A model generated the notes under the pieces. That model was given only the letters and a program-made list of their open reading frames with translations, did not search any database and was not told where the DNA came from. A stretch of 64,000 bases of DNA from Cepaea nemoralis. Taxonomy: Eukaryota > Mollusca > Gastropoda > Stylommatophora > Helicidae. The stretch is from contig JACEFZ010006318.1 in assembly GCA_014155875.1 (NCBI GenBank), positions 377,501-441,500 on the forward strand. Reading direction: 5' to 3'. The translations under genes were made by a program, and so were the position numbers. This document shows positions 10,439 through 21,352 of this stretch, in pieces. Position 1 is the first letter of the stretch. Every line of letters starts with the position of its first letter.

Positions 10439-10687
10439 TTTCTTCTTCTTCTTCTTCTTCTTCTTCTTCTTCTTCTTCTTCTTCTTCTTCTTCTTCTTCT
10501 TCTTCTTCTTCTTCTTCTTCTTCTCCTCCTCCTTCTCCTTCTCCTCCTCCTTCTCCTCCTTCTTCTTCTTCTTCTTCTTCTTCTTCTTCTTCTTCTTCTT
10601 CTTCTTCTTCTTCTTCTTCTTCTTCTTCTTCTTCTTCTTCTTCTTCTTCTTCTTCTTCTTCTTCTTCTTCTTCTTCTTCTTCTTCTT
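10439..10687 (+). repeat. (TTC)n tract, 249 bp
   Basis: Pure TTC apart from a CTCCTCCTT-rich interruption at about 10,525-10,560. This is a homopurine-homopyrimidine stretch of the GAA/TTC type known to form triplexes. Poly-Glu, poly-Ser, poly-Leu and poly-Phe frames across it are artefacts. Confidence 0.97.
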
Positions 10688-10855
10688 GGGGAAATGTGTG
10701 TGGGTGGAGGATCAGTGGGTGTGTGGCGCATGTATGTTCGCCTGGTTCTGTGTGAGTGCGTGGAGGTATGTGTGGGTGGCTGGGGGAGGTTTGGTGAGTG
10801 GGGGATGTGTTGGTGGCTGCGGGATATGAGGGTGGATGGGGGATGTGTCTCATAA

Positions 10856-11010
10856 CATTGCAAATATGCACTGTTTATGTTTACAACTTTCATTTGATAA
10901 TGTTTTTTGTTTTCTCATGTGAATGTATCATGCGTAATATGCATTGTTTATGCTTACAAAATCCATTTGACGTTTGTTTCCCCTATGTTAATGTAACATG
11001 CACATTTGAT
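10856..11010 (+). repeat. Two ~80-bp tandem repeats
   Basis: Both halves share ATGCA(C/T)TGTTTATG(T/C)TTACAA and TTTGTTT(T/C)(C/T)C, with a GTAACATGCA/GTATCATGCG block. No function visible. Confidence 0.6.
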
Positions 11011-11014
11011 GAAT

Positions 11015-11118
11015 GAAAGATGAGTGATTGAAAGGGCCGAATGTAAGACGGGCCTGCGTGCCCAATTTATTACCCTTTTAAAATAAGAGTTTGTTCGTTC
11101 TTTCGTTCGTTCGTTATA
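11015..11118 (+). repeat. LINE 3' end with (TTCG)n tail
   Basis: GACGGGCCTGCGTGCCCAA followed about 40 bp later by TTCGTTCTTTCGTTCGTTCG. The reverse complement of the same block, including the tail, lies at 28,684-28,760 next to a CR1/L2-like LINE fragment. I infer that this is the 3' end of that family. Confidence 0.65.
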
Positions 11119-11119
11119 C

Positions 11120-11422
11120 GGTGGAAAGGGTCCCACAGCATATACTACCGATGGAGTGTGAAGTGTTAGGCCTTCACAATTTCTAGGCCACGACATACTG
11201 AATTAGGTTGGAAGGTAAGAGGGATGATTTCATTGCAACTGGTTTTATCCCAGATGGCTGGATCACTTTCCACAGAGGGAACTGTCAATAGCGTCGCACA
11301 GGAGTCACACACACTACGGCCCCACAGGAGTCTCCCAGAAAATGACACCCATGAACCAAATCACTGTGTCCCATAACAAGCCCATTTCTTTCGGAGCGCG
11401 AGGCCAGCGGTTTAACCACTAC
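11120..11422 (-). repeat. tRNA-derived SINE candidate
   Basis: The minus strand starts AGTGGTTAAACCGCTGGCCT, and the related fragment at 44,540-44,590 extends this to GTGGTGTAGTGGTTAAACCG, an A-box-like tRNA start. A possible B-box (GGTTCATGGGT) follows about 45 nt further on. The element ends near the (CGAA)n tract at 11,095-11,115. Assignment is inferred from promoter-like boxes only. Confidence 0.45.
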
Positions 11423-11431
11423 TTGGTTTAG

Positions 11432-11645
11432 GAAATATGTGTGTGGTGTAGGATTTGGTTTAGGAAATGGTGTTAAATAACTATGCACCCAAACCTGTGA
11501 TACTGATGTCACCCTAATGGTCAGACTAAAGGCAAGCAGCCATCTCCATAAGTTCTCCATCACTCATATCCATCATGTGGGCATACCTAACCCCATCGGG
11601 CCCTGGTGAGGTGTCATTTGCTTTTTCTTCAATACATCTTTGACA
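11432..11645 (-). pseudogene. I/Nimb-like LINE RT fragment (fingers region)
   Basis: The minus strand reads KKKANDTSPGPDGV then YAHMMDMSDGELMEMA; SPGPDG is the conserved RT motif after the LINE fingers. A longer copy of the same sequence is at 45,400-45,610. Frame breaks near 11,500 make it non-functional. Confidence 0.75.
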
Positions 11646-11653
11646 TCGTCTAG

Positions 11654-11760
11654 CTCAGAAGTCACCAAACTACGGCCCGCGGGCCGGATCGGCCCCCGAC
11701 GTCATTTCATCCGGCCCGCCGACGGTACTCGAAAGTGCTTGATATAACGTATGGAACTCG
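11654..11760 (+). repeat. hAT-like terminal block
   Basis: CAGAAGTCACCAAACTACGG, then a CGGCCCGCGGGCCG palindrome and CGACGTCATTTCATCCGGCC. A second copy is at 45,604-45,700. The look matches hAT-type ends, but no paired terminus was found. Confidence 0.4.
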
Positions 11761-11789
11761 AGGCGTTGTGATACAATTTAAATGTCAGT

Positions 11790-12307
11790 ATTATATTTAG
11801 AATAATAGGTAATCTCCACACAAAATCAGTATTAACATCTAAAGAAATTAACAGTGCATTAAAAATGATAATTGTCAAATGCTACGTATATTCAACACTA
11901 CTGTATGGCGCGGAAGCTTGGACATTGAACAAGCAACTAGAAAGTCGCATAGAGGCGATAGAGTGGATATACAGACGAATATGTCGTATTTCGTTGAAAC
12001 AAAATCAATCAAATGCAGAGGTTCTAGAAAAACTGTGAATGAAGAGAGAGTTGATGAAAGAAATAAAAAGGCGGCAAGTGAAATATTTCGGCAACGTTAA
12101 ATGCATGATACTCTTATAAAAGCCATACTGGAGGGCAAGGTTGAGTGCCAGCGAGCAAGAGGTAGACAACGATACAAGTGGGAAGATAACATCAAGAGAT
12201 GGACGAACATCAGCCTGATATAATGTACAGTCAAGGCGAGAGACAGTGTTAGAGATCCATTGTAGCCAACCTTCATTGTGGAGACGGAACCTGATTGATT
12301 GATTGAT
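11790..12307 (+). pseudogene. RTE-like LINE ORF2 C-terminus with (TGAT)n tail
   Basis: Frames joined across small indels read YSTLLYGAEAWTLNKQLESR, then a WIYRRICRIS piece, then KRRQVKYFGNVK, and end near DNIKRWTNISLI. 'LYGAE.WTL' and 'RR....KYFGH' are standard RTE/BovB-type C-terminal motifs. The copy ends in TGATTGATTGATG at 12,291-12,307. Several stops and frameshifts make it dead. Its paralogue at 45,740-49,003 carries an inserted LINE. The site AGACAACGATAC at 12,164-12,175 is the uninterrupted form of that target. Confidence 0.85.
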
Positions 12308-12487
12308 GCCACACGTGCGGAGACTTCCTGGCTACTGTGTGTCTTAAATTTACAATTTTCAGTTATAAATTATTGTATCTAGATGTTCTTTTTTATTGTA
12401 ATGTTTACTTATTTCGCACCATCCCAAGTCCTTCCCCGGCTCGTTGTAGCGCCGCCTACGCTCTGACATTACCATGGTTTCAAGAGC

Positions 12488-12534
<47 letters not shown>

Positions 12535-12706
12535 CCCCACACACACAAACACACACAAACACACACTCACGCACACACACATCTTTCCCTCCCCCAGATG
12601 CGTCCGGCTGTCAACACAAGTCCAATGCTCCAGAAATATTTACTTATTTTTGCCAGTCATCCATTTTATAGTTATGTAACAAGGATTTCTATGATAGACA
12701 GTGATA
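12308..12706 (+). repeat. Duplicated flank with (CA)n microsatellite
   Basis: Matches 49,004-49,382 closely (for example CCGGCTCGTTGTAGCGCCGC and CCGGCTGTCAACACAAGTCC). A CA tract lies at about 12,488-12,580. No gene seen. Confidence 0.85.
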
Positions 12707-13030
12707 CGCTATCGCGCTCTCGACAGCTTTTGCACTTGGTAAGCGAAATTTAAAGGAAAACAAATACCTCTTTTTCACGGGAACATAATAGTAATTTTAT
12801 TGTTCACAAGGGACATAACCAACCAACGTTTTTCTAAAGAAGCAATTAGTTACATTAATTGTTAAATGTTTAAAATAATTACACCACCTATTCACTGTTA
12901 ACACAATAATTTGACGTCCTAAATTTTGAAATACTTTAACTGCTAAAAGTGAATAAAATGTACTTGTTAATGCAATATATACAATGCATCAACACTACAT
13001 GCTCCGTGCACGATGTTAACGACTGTTCTC

Positions 13031-13084
<54 letters not shown>

Positions 13085-13125
13085 ACGCCCTAATGCATGC
13101 TCTGGTTTCTCTTCACAACGTATAC
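12707..13125 (-). repeat. Dispersed ~560-bp repeat, copy C, with 48-nt poly-C
   Basis: Matches 165-530 of the window and the reverse complement of 43,880-44,260. It carries a run of 48 C at 13,032-13,079 where copies A and B have only five. It ends at the CACAACGTATA boundary, just upstream of the Tx1-like LINE. Confidence 0.8.
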
Positions 13126-13186
13126 ATTTTTCGTGTTTTAGATTATTCATTGTGGTGATATTTCCGGAACTTCTTCAACAGCAGAC

Positions 13187-14305
13187 ATGGCACCTTTTGA
13201 CAACATTGAATCTGTGGACATCGACCGTTTTCTCGAGGGGACACCGCTTCATAAAAAAGGTACGTTGGTTCTCACTATTACCGGACCTGGCGCGGCGGCC
13301 AAAGGCACGCCCCTTTAATTGCCAGCATGTTGCTCGGCCCATGCGGGGTGCCTGCTGGCGGAGTAGCGGACATTTATCGTTACGAAACACCCACACGGTG
13401 GTTCGTTAACCTGACTCAAGCTGCCCATGTGGCAGTTTACAAGGGCCTGCATGGCAAGATGATAAAACTGCCGACAGAGGGACTCGAAGTGTCGATTGAA
13501 CACTTTGAAAAGGAACGAGAACGTGTGACGATTCATTGGCTTCCCAACACGATTCCTCCAGAGGGAGTCAAGTTCATCGTGAAGCAGACAATTGGTGACG
13601 AAAATGCGGAAGTATTCCGCATTAAGTACGGTGGCGGAAAATGGGGAGTCCTGTGTACCCCCGACAAAACCGATACCTCATTATGCCAAGATTACGGCTC
13701 CTGGGAAAATCACAGGAGACCACCGAATTATGTTTACAATGGTTGGTCGCCGCACTGAATGCCCTACATGTGGCCTGGACTCACACTGGGCCAACAAATG
13801 CCCGAGCCGGAGACAAAAGAAAGGCAATCCCCAACAAACAACTGAAAGACCACAAGAGTAGTTCCCCGCACTCGGGGAAAAACTTCAAACAAATTCGAAC
13901 AACAAAAAACAAGATGTCGCCGAGACAGCCGGCCAAAAAGAAGCCACGAGGCCAGACGAGGACTCAGAATCAGCGACACAAACAACACAAGAAGACGAAG
14001 ACGACGGTTTTCAAGTCGTCAGCCACGGCCGAAAAAGACAATGGGGAGACAGAAGGAACTCATCACCCAGCAAAGACTTGAAGGAACAGGAGGAAGGGCA
14101 CGTCCCCTTCCAACCAAACAAGAAATCCTCAAAAACACAAGACAAACAGAGCGAAAACAGCGATGCGGAAGGGCCACTTTTCATCAACACAGTTCTGAAA
14201 CCGACGATGGAGACCAAGAGGAGGACGACAACAACGAAGGAAACACCACAGAGGGAGATAAAACCCAAATCTAAAGACAAGACAGACAAAGGTACTAACT
14301 CTTAA
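13187..14305 (+). pseudogene. LINE ORF1, Gag-like protein with CCHC zinc knuckle
   Basis: Starts at ATG 13,187 (MAPFDNIESVDIDRFLEG). A frameshift near 13,310 moves the reading to the frame of 13,327-13,680 (WFVNLTQAAHVAVYKGLHGK), and another near 13,680 returns it to the first frame. A zinc knuckle CPTCGLDSHWANKC (CX2CX4HX4C) is encoded near 13,760-13,800. An in-frame TAG at 13,859-13,861 interrupts it. The same frame then continues, acidic and Lys-rich (DDGFQVVSHGRKRQ), to the stop at 14,303-14,305. ORF1 proteins of this type bind the element's RNA. The intact form would be roughly 370 residues. Confidence 0.8.
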
Positions 14306-14343
14306 ACTACACATTAATTAGTTGTTTTTTTAATTATTTATAA

Positions 14344-17300
14344 ATGGCTGACGATTTATGTTTAATTAGTTTAAATATTCGTGGTATGAGAATGAAATTA
14401 AAACAAATAGTCACACTCATACACAAACACAAGCCGGATTTTCTTTTATTACAAGAAACAAATATCCAAACAGACTATGAAGCAGCTGAATTGGTAACAC
14501 GGCTAGGATTAAAAAATTCGTCATTCAGTTTGGCGGAAAACAACACAGGTTCAGGGACAGCGATCCTACAAATTTCCGACACGTGGACTATTTTTAGGTC
14601 ACACAGAGACCCACATGGTAGGATTTGTGCAGTTGAGGTGAAAAACGAGGCACACACGTACGCTATTGTTAACATACATGCACCACCAAACTACAATTAT
14701 CAACCTCTATTTTATGAACAGTTAGACGATTTATTAACACAGACATACAGGGGACAAAATATTGTTCTTGCCGGTGATTTCAACTGTGTTCTTGAAGGAG
14801 TGGATGTGGTAGGAGGTGAAGTAAGAACACAGCTGAGGAGGTCCGGCAAGGACAGTATACATCAACTAGACACACTGCTAAACATCATCGATACACACAA
14901 CCTCACAGACGCATTCAGGCAAACACACCCCGACAGCATAGAAACGACGTACACAAACAAAGCACACAACAGATCATCCAGATTAGACAGATTCTACACA
15001 CCCGCAACACACAACATCATAAAATCCCAACACCTACGACAAACACTAGACTTCACAGACCACAAAGGTATACTAGTACACATTAGCCCAAACAGCACAG
15101 ACACGCAGCCACACAAGCGTTCACCTCATTGGAAGTTTAATTGTACACTTTTGAACGACACACGATATGTAAAATATATGACACAGCTCATACACACTTA
15201 CACAGACAATATACCGACTGAGAACATCACACAATACTGGGACTTGCTAAAAAACACGATACGAAGCAGAACACAACATATAGCAACCATGATCCACAAA
15301 GACAGACTAGACAGGAGCGTATTATACAGACAGCCATACGACTAACAAAACAGACAGACAGAGATGCACTTCATTTACACACACTTGAAGCACAGCTAGA
15401 AGAACACCAACAACATAGATATATGGGTGCTCTTCTCAGAACAAAGCTCAACACAATTACACAAGAGACAGCCAGTACACAGTACATTGCAATAGAGCAG
15501 AATATACAGCATAGGAGACAAATAAGCCAAATATCAGACATGCAGGGAAACATGCAGACAGAAACACCACACATAGGGACCGCTTTCCAGCAACACTACA
15601 CACATCTATTCACAGCAGAGGCAATAGACACACAGATACAAGACAACTTCTTACAGTACACAAAGAAATTACCTGACACAGACAGAGAAACACTGGACAC
15701 AGAACTGACACTGACAGACATAACACAGGCATTGAGCACACTAAACAAAGACAAAACTCCAGGACCAGACGGTTTGACAGTAGAATTCTACCAACATTTC
15801 TTTCCTATCCTAGGCAATCTTCTCCTCAAAGTCTATCAGGAAGCCTTTGACAAACAACAGTTACCTGAAAGCTGTAACATGTCCTACATCACACTCATAC
15901 GCAAAGACAACACCGACAAAACACAACTGAAGAACTACAGACCAATTTCCTTACTCAACACAGACTATAAGATACTTGCCAAATCACTCACCAACAAACT
16001 CAAACCCTTCATGCCAACACTCATACACCCCGACCAACAGTGCAGTGTCAAAGACAGAAATATACACAACCACAACCACCTCATTAGAGACATTATCAAC
16101 TACACACATGGGAAAGACTTTCCATCCTCCATCTTGTCCTTGGATCAAGAGAAGGCTTTCGACAGAATTTCCCACACTTACCTGCATAAGACACTAGAAC
16201 ACTGTAACATAGGAGAGTACTACAGGCAGTGGATACAGATCTTGTACAAAAATCCTGAGAGCAAAGTGTTGGTGAACCATTCACTGACAGCTAGCTTCAG
16301 GCTCACGAGATCTGTAAGACAGGGATGTCCCTTATCACCACTACTGTATGTGCTCACCTTAGAGCCTTTACTAGAGAAGATAAGACAAGACACTAGTATT
16401 AAAGGAACCTTCCTGCATGGGATAGGAGAGCAGAAGCTCATCGCTTATGCAGATGACACTGCCTTCTTTCCCACTAGCAACATCTCAATAAGGAACATAC
16501 TCCACACCTTTACCCATTTTGGAAAAGGCAGTGGAGCCAAAGTAAATATACAGAAGTCACAGATAATGGGTCTAGGAAAGTGGAAACAAAAGTCTGATTT
16601 CTCTCCAGACCTGAGACACACAGACACCATGAAGCTGTATGGGATCACATTTCCATGTGATCCCACAAAAACACACAAACAGACATGGCACTCACTGACT
16701 GAACAGATCATAGACATGTTACATAGGTACTAGGTACAAAACATCCACAATATTTGGTAGAAGCACAATAGTCAACACATACATAATACCCAAAATATTA
16801 TACTTAGCGACAGTACTAGACCCTCCCAAACAGACCGTCACAAACATAAACATACAAATCAGACGCTTCATCTTCACCAACACAATACACAGCATCAAGC
16901 ACAAAACACTCATACAGGACAAACGACAAGGAGGGATTGCACTACAGGACATCCACACAAAAATACTGTCACTTAGAATCAGTCACATAGGTAAAATCAT
17001 CAGACATCCAGAACAACATAGATTAGCTTTATATTATATAGCACATAACATAAAACACCTCACACCTCTTAACAATGCAACTGCACACTACCAGGGAACA
17101 CTGCCAACATTCTACCAGACATGCATACAGGCAATACAAAGACATGAACAGTTAATACAGCAAACAACACACAAAATATACAAACATTTAGTTAGAGAGC
17201 AAGCACCATCACTCAAACTTAGGATTAAAAGAGGACACAAATACTTCATGTCTGACTTCACATGCACCTTTTCAAACCTACACAACAAACACATAACACC

Positions 17301-17712
17301 AAAAGCTAGAGAGATCACATATAGACTGTTATACAATATGACACCGACAACACAGACAGAAGCATACAAATTCAAACAAATATCACAGTGTCAGCTATGT
17401 AGAAATAACACAACAGAGACAGAGGAACACATTTATTATACATGTCCAACAATTACAGCCATACGCGCAACACTCAAACACCTCATACAAACGCACACAG
17501 GCAAACAAACCGACATATATAAAGCAATTTTTCTCAACACTATACCAAAATCAACAAAAGACATACATACAAAACTACTGACAGCTCTTTCTTACTATAG
17601 ATATCTCATATGGACATGTAGAAACTCAGCCAGATACAAACACCGCACATATAACACACACTTAATATCATTTATGTACACGCACAAAATATCACAACTC
17701 TTTCCAGAGTAA
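14344..17712 (+). pseudogene. LINE ORF2: AP endonuclease-reverse transcriptase
   Basis: Begins at ATG 14,344. Residues 1-250 form an APE-type endonuclease: LISLNIRG, LLLQET, LAGDFNCV, SRLDRFY and a DH pair. A frameshift near 15,330 leads to the RT frame (to 16,733) with DKTPGPDG, LKNYRPISLLNTDYK, SLDQEKAFDRIS, RQGCPLSPLLY and the catalytic YADD near 16,450. A second frameshift near 16,730 leads to a C-terminal domain ending in CQLC...HIYYTC (a CCHC finger, 17,390-17,450) and the stop at 17,712. Motif spacing and the absence of RNase H point to the L1/Tx1 group. All catalytic motifs survive, so the breaks are few and perhaps recent. Confidence 0.9.
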
Positions 17713-17759
17713 ATCATATGTATTCTTCCTTATTGTACTACAAATTTGATATACATGAG

Positions 17760-18081
17760 TGCGAGAAAGAAAGAAGAAACTGTGAGTGAATGAGGAGTAA
17801 ATGAGTATAAAATATCACAAATGGTCACCAAGACCAATGATTAATCCCTCATGTGAGGATCTGTGGAAGTATAAATGTTTGTCTATTTACTTCAAATGAA
17901 GAAGTGGCCCCTATGGATAAGGGAAAGGAAACAAAAAGGAGAAAAGAAAAATTCCTTCCATTCCAATTTTTCTAATTACTGAATGTTGCTTTAAATGCAT
18001 TTGCTAGGCTACACTACCACCATTACTAAGTTTATCATTTTAGTAAATTGAGTCACATATCTATCATACTATTATCAACAC

Positions 18082-18164
<83 letters not shown>

Positions 18165-20930
18165 TTTAATTATCTTTAAATTGTAAATACATCATTATTA
18201 TTACTATTAACATATTTATTACTATTATTATTATTATTTTAATATTATTATTATTTATTATATTTTATTAATATTATCACTATCATTACCCTACCCTAGT
18301 ATCCTTAGAAACAGTAATTTTATAAGTATCTTTGATATCATCATTATTATATTAACAACTTCATCTCCCTTGTGCCCCCCTTTGCTTATGTTTTGTTGCC
18401 TTTGCTACTACCCCCACCGGTTTGGTTCAAACACTTCATCCTGCCTGTATTATCAGTAAGAGTGGTCATGAGGGTATTGGTGAAGTGAGACAAATTGGTG
18501 GGTGGTGGCAAAGTAAACAAAAATGTAAAGGTTTCCCTTTCTCTTTGTCACCCCCTTTGAATCATGTGAGTGAGTGTTGAACAAATGAATACAAAATCAC
18601 ATATGGTTACCAAACCAATGATACTGTAAAAATTTTTTTAAATACAAATGCTTGGGGAAATGAGGACAACAATCAACTTCCTTTTACTCCAATTATTATT
18701 AAAAACTGCAGTTTGCCTTTGTATGTACCTGCTATGCTATGTGAACACCATTCCAAAGAAAATCATCCTAGCAAATGGAATCACAATTTTGTAAAAAGGT
18801 TATCATTTTCAAACTATTATTACCATTGCTGGTTTTTATACTGGCTGTTATTACCCTCAGTATGTCTCTTCTTGTCATTATTATTATTGTCATCATTAGT
18901 AATAAAACAAAAACCCTTTTCCCATGTGCCCCCCTCCCCTCGCTCATGGTTGTTGTTGCCTTTGCTGGTACCCACACCGGTTTGGTTCAAATATTTATCC
19001 TGCCTTTACCATCATTGCCCAGATAGTGGTGATAAGGGCATTGGTGGAGTCAAACAAATTGGTGAGAAGATGGCAAGGGAAACAAAAATGTAAAGATTGT
19101 AAAAATTTTGTGCTAATACTGATGCTTGTTTACTTTTTACAAAAGAGTTTAAAAAAAAAAAAAAAAGAGGAAAGGAAAAAATGAATGAACCCTTACAAAT
19201 AAGACAAACAAAAAAAATAAGCAAGGAGAAAAAGAAAACCAACTCCTTTTACTTCTACTATTATTGAACATTGCATGTTGCAAGTATATGTATAAAAAAA
19301 AAAAAATAAGCAAGGAGGAAAAAAAAGATAACCAACTCCTTTTTACACCTACTATATTATTGAACAGTGCAGGATGCAATTGTTATTGTATGTACCTGCC
19401 ATATTTCAACACCATTTCCAAGAAAATCATTTTAGCAAATGGAATCCACATGTTTGGAAAATGTGATCATTATCAAAACTAATTTTATCATTGTATTTTT
19501 TAGCATTGCTGTTATCACCCTTAGTAGTTTTATTCTTGGTCTTTATTATTATAAGATGTATTTCATGTAAACACCATTCCTAAGATAATCAATTTAGCAC
19601 ATGGAATCACATGTTAAAACTATTATTATCATTGAGTCTATCAGTACTATCACTACCACCCTTAGCAGTGTTATTCCTTGTCATTATTATATTATTTATG
19701 TATTTGGTTGTTATTTTCATTATTATCATTGTAATCACTATTAATATATATGGCTTTGTAAACGCGTATACTGTCACATCCCCCTTTCCCACCTTTTTGA
19801 TACTGTGATTGTTGTCTTTGCTGCCACCCTCACCGGTTGGTTCTAAACAGTTTTTGCACCGCCATGTTTATCATCACCGAGAGGTGGTGATGGTACTTGG
19901 TAGGAGTTTTGGAGCTGACAGGAGAGCGGGGCGGCAAGGGAAATAATAACAGCCCACTACCATCACGCTGTTGATTTAAAATATTTCCTTACAACAATGT
20001 CAATGAAGAAATGTTCAAATGTATAAAATGTTGGAAAATTTGCGCATATGCCACCTACACGTCTATTATTTTTCGTCCTTCAATTATTAAGGGTTATTGC
20101 TATCAATTTTATTGTTGTTAAATTGTATGGATGTTTACTATTACTATTATGCTCCCTCATTTCCCTCCTCCCCGCTTGTTTACTGTTGGTTGTTTTGACG
20201 CTGCTACCGCCCTCGCTGGTTGGTTCTATCAATTGGCTGCCACTGCCATCATTACCTGAAAAGGTGGCGATGGTATTGGTGGCTTTGGAACCAGCTGGAG
20301 ATGGTGGTGACAGGGGAAACAAGCACGGTAATAAATAAATTTTCGGCCCCCCCCCTTGACATGTAAATATGCAAATGAATAAATTGTTGTAATATTACAC
20401 ATATGTCACCTACACGCCCAGACGCAACGATCCGCAAATACACGCACACAAATACTGAACACACAGTACGCATGTAACAACACGAACAATACAAATGCAA
20501 CAACTACCTTTCTACATTGTAAACTAGTATACCCCTTGACAACCACCCCCCCCCCTTTTCCCCCACCTTTTCGACACTGTTGGTTTAGATGCTACTGCTA
20601 CCTTCACAGGTTGGTTCTAACAAGTTTACTGCCTTTTTTCTCATTACCAAGTGGTGATGATGGTATTGGTGGGGTTGGAGCTGACAGGTGAGAGGGTGGC
20701 GGAGGAAAAACAATGGTATACTATCGTCTTGTTGTTGTTTGTACTCGTTTTTCGTTATCCCTCATTTCAAATGTAAAAATGTTGAAATAAATGTTGTAAA
20801 AATTTGCGCATATGTCACCTACACTCCCACATGCAACGCTCTGTAACAACATGAACAATACAAATGCAAATGTTTCTTAATACACAATAAAGGTTTAAAA
20901 AATAAAAAAAATAAAAAATCTTTCCCTTAA
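17760..20930 (+). repeat. Degenerate ATT-rich tandem array, about five units
   Basis: A block around CACCGG(T)TTGGTTC, then a GGTGATGG(T)ATTGGTGG-type stretch, recurs at about 18,410, 18,975, 19,830, 20,210 and 20,605. Flanking pieces (GTGAGTGAATGAGGAGTAAA at 17,781 and a related block at 18,567; AATCA(C)ATG... blocks at 18,780, 19,440 and 19,600) recur with it. ATT microsatellites (18,079-18,290) lie inside. Unit length varies roughly between 390 and 860 bp. No protein or RNA family recognised. Confidence 0.7.
18079..18290 (+). repeat. (ATT)n microsatellite
   Basis: Long, slightly interrupted ATT runs within the degenerate array. Confidence 0.95.
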
Positions 20931-20946
20931 GTCGTCGTTTAAGTCC

Positions 20947-21295
20947 CTTCTCGGTCTTTTGGCTAAGAGATCGCGTCCTGGCCTTTTGGCTAAGATCAAG
21001 TGCATTTGATGCCCCCCCCCCCTCTCCAGTAGTGCGCTTGGTTTGGTCGGAGGACGGGATGATTGTTCTCGGTCCTTTGGCTAGGATCAGACGCATTTGC
21101 TGCATCCCCCACAGTAGTGCGCCTGGTCTGGTCGGGGGCCGGGGTGATCAAAACCACCTCACATAGCATCACTTTAAATGTGGGCCCGGTGGACCACTGT
21201 GGGCAATAGCTCACAGTGAGACTAAGGGTCCACGACAAAAAAAGGGGGAGGCGGGGTAACCAGCTAGGCCGGGGTGACCGCCAAACCCACAAAAA
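20947..21295 (+). repeat. U2 snRNA-derived SINE-like element, copy C
   Basis: Starts TTCTCGGTCTTTTGGCTAAG, then a second U2-like head GGCCTTTTGGCTAAGATCAA, then the third (GGTCCTTTGGCTAGGATCAG). It therefore has three head repeats where copies A and B have two. The hairpin module (CCACTGTG/CACAGTG arms) and the A-rich end follow as in the other copies. It lies just upstream of the CELF pseudogene. Confidence 0.7.
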
Positions 21296-21352
21296 AAAAT
21301 AAATAAAAATAAGTCGTCAACCTCAAATTGGCACATGACGTCTTGTTGAGCC

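Larger units (their letters stand above)
13126..17760 (+). mobile_element. Tx1/L1-type LINE, nearly full length, inactivated
   Basis: Two consecutive ORF regions (Gag-like ORF1, then APE-RT ORF2) lie in the right order and strand with only about 40 bp between them. At least three frameshifts and one stop break them. The 5' limit is set by the end of the adjoining repeat. The 3' limit is uncertain and no clear tail or target duplication was found. The indels could be old mutations or assembly errors. Confidence 0.85.

Noticed and set aside
10218..10893. Poly-Glu, poly-Arg, poly-Phe, poly-Ser and poly-Leu frames
   Set aside because: All translate the TTC/GAA tract; no flanking domain resembles a protein.
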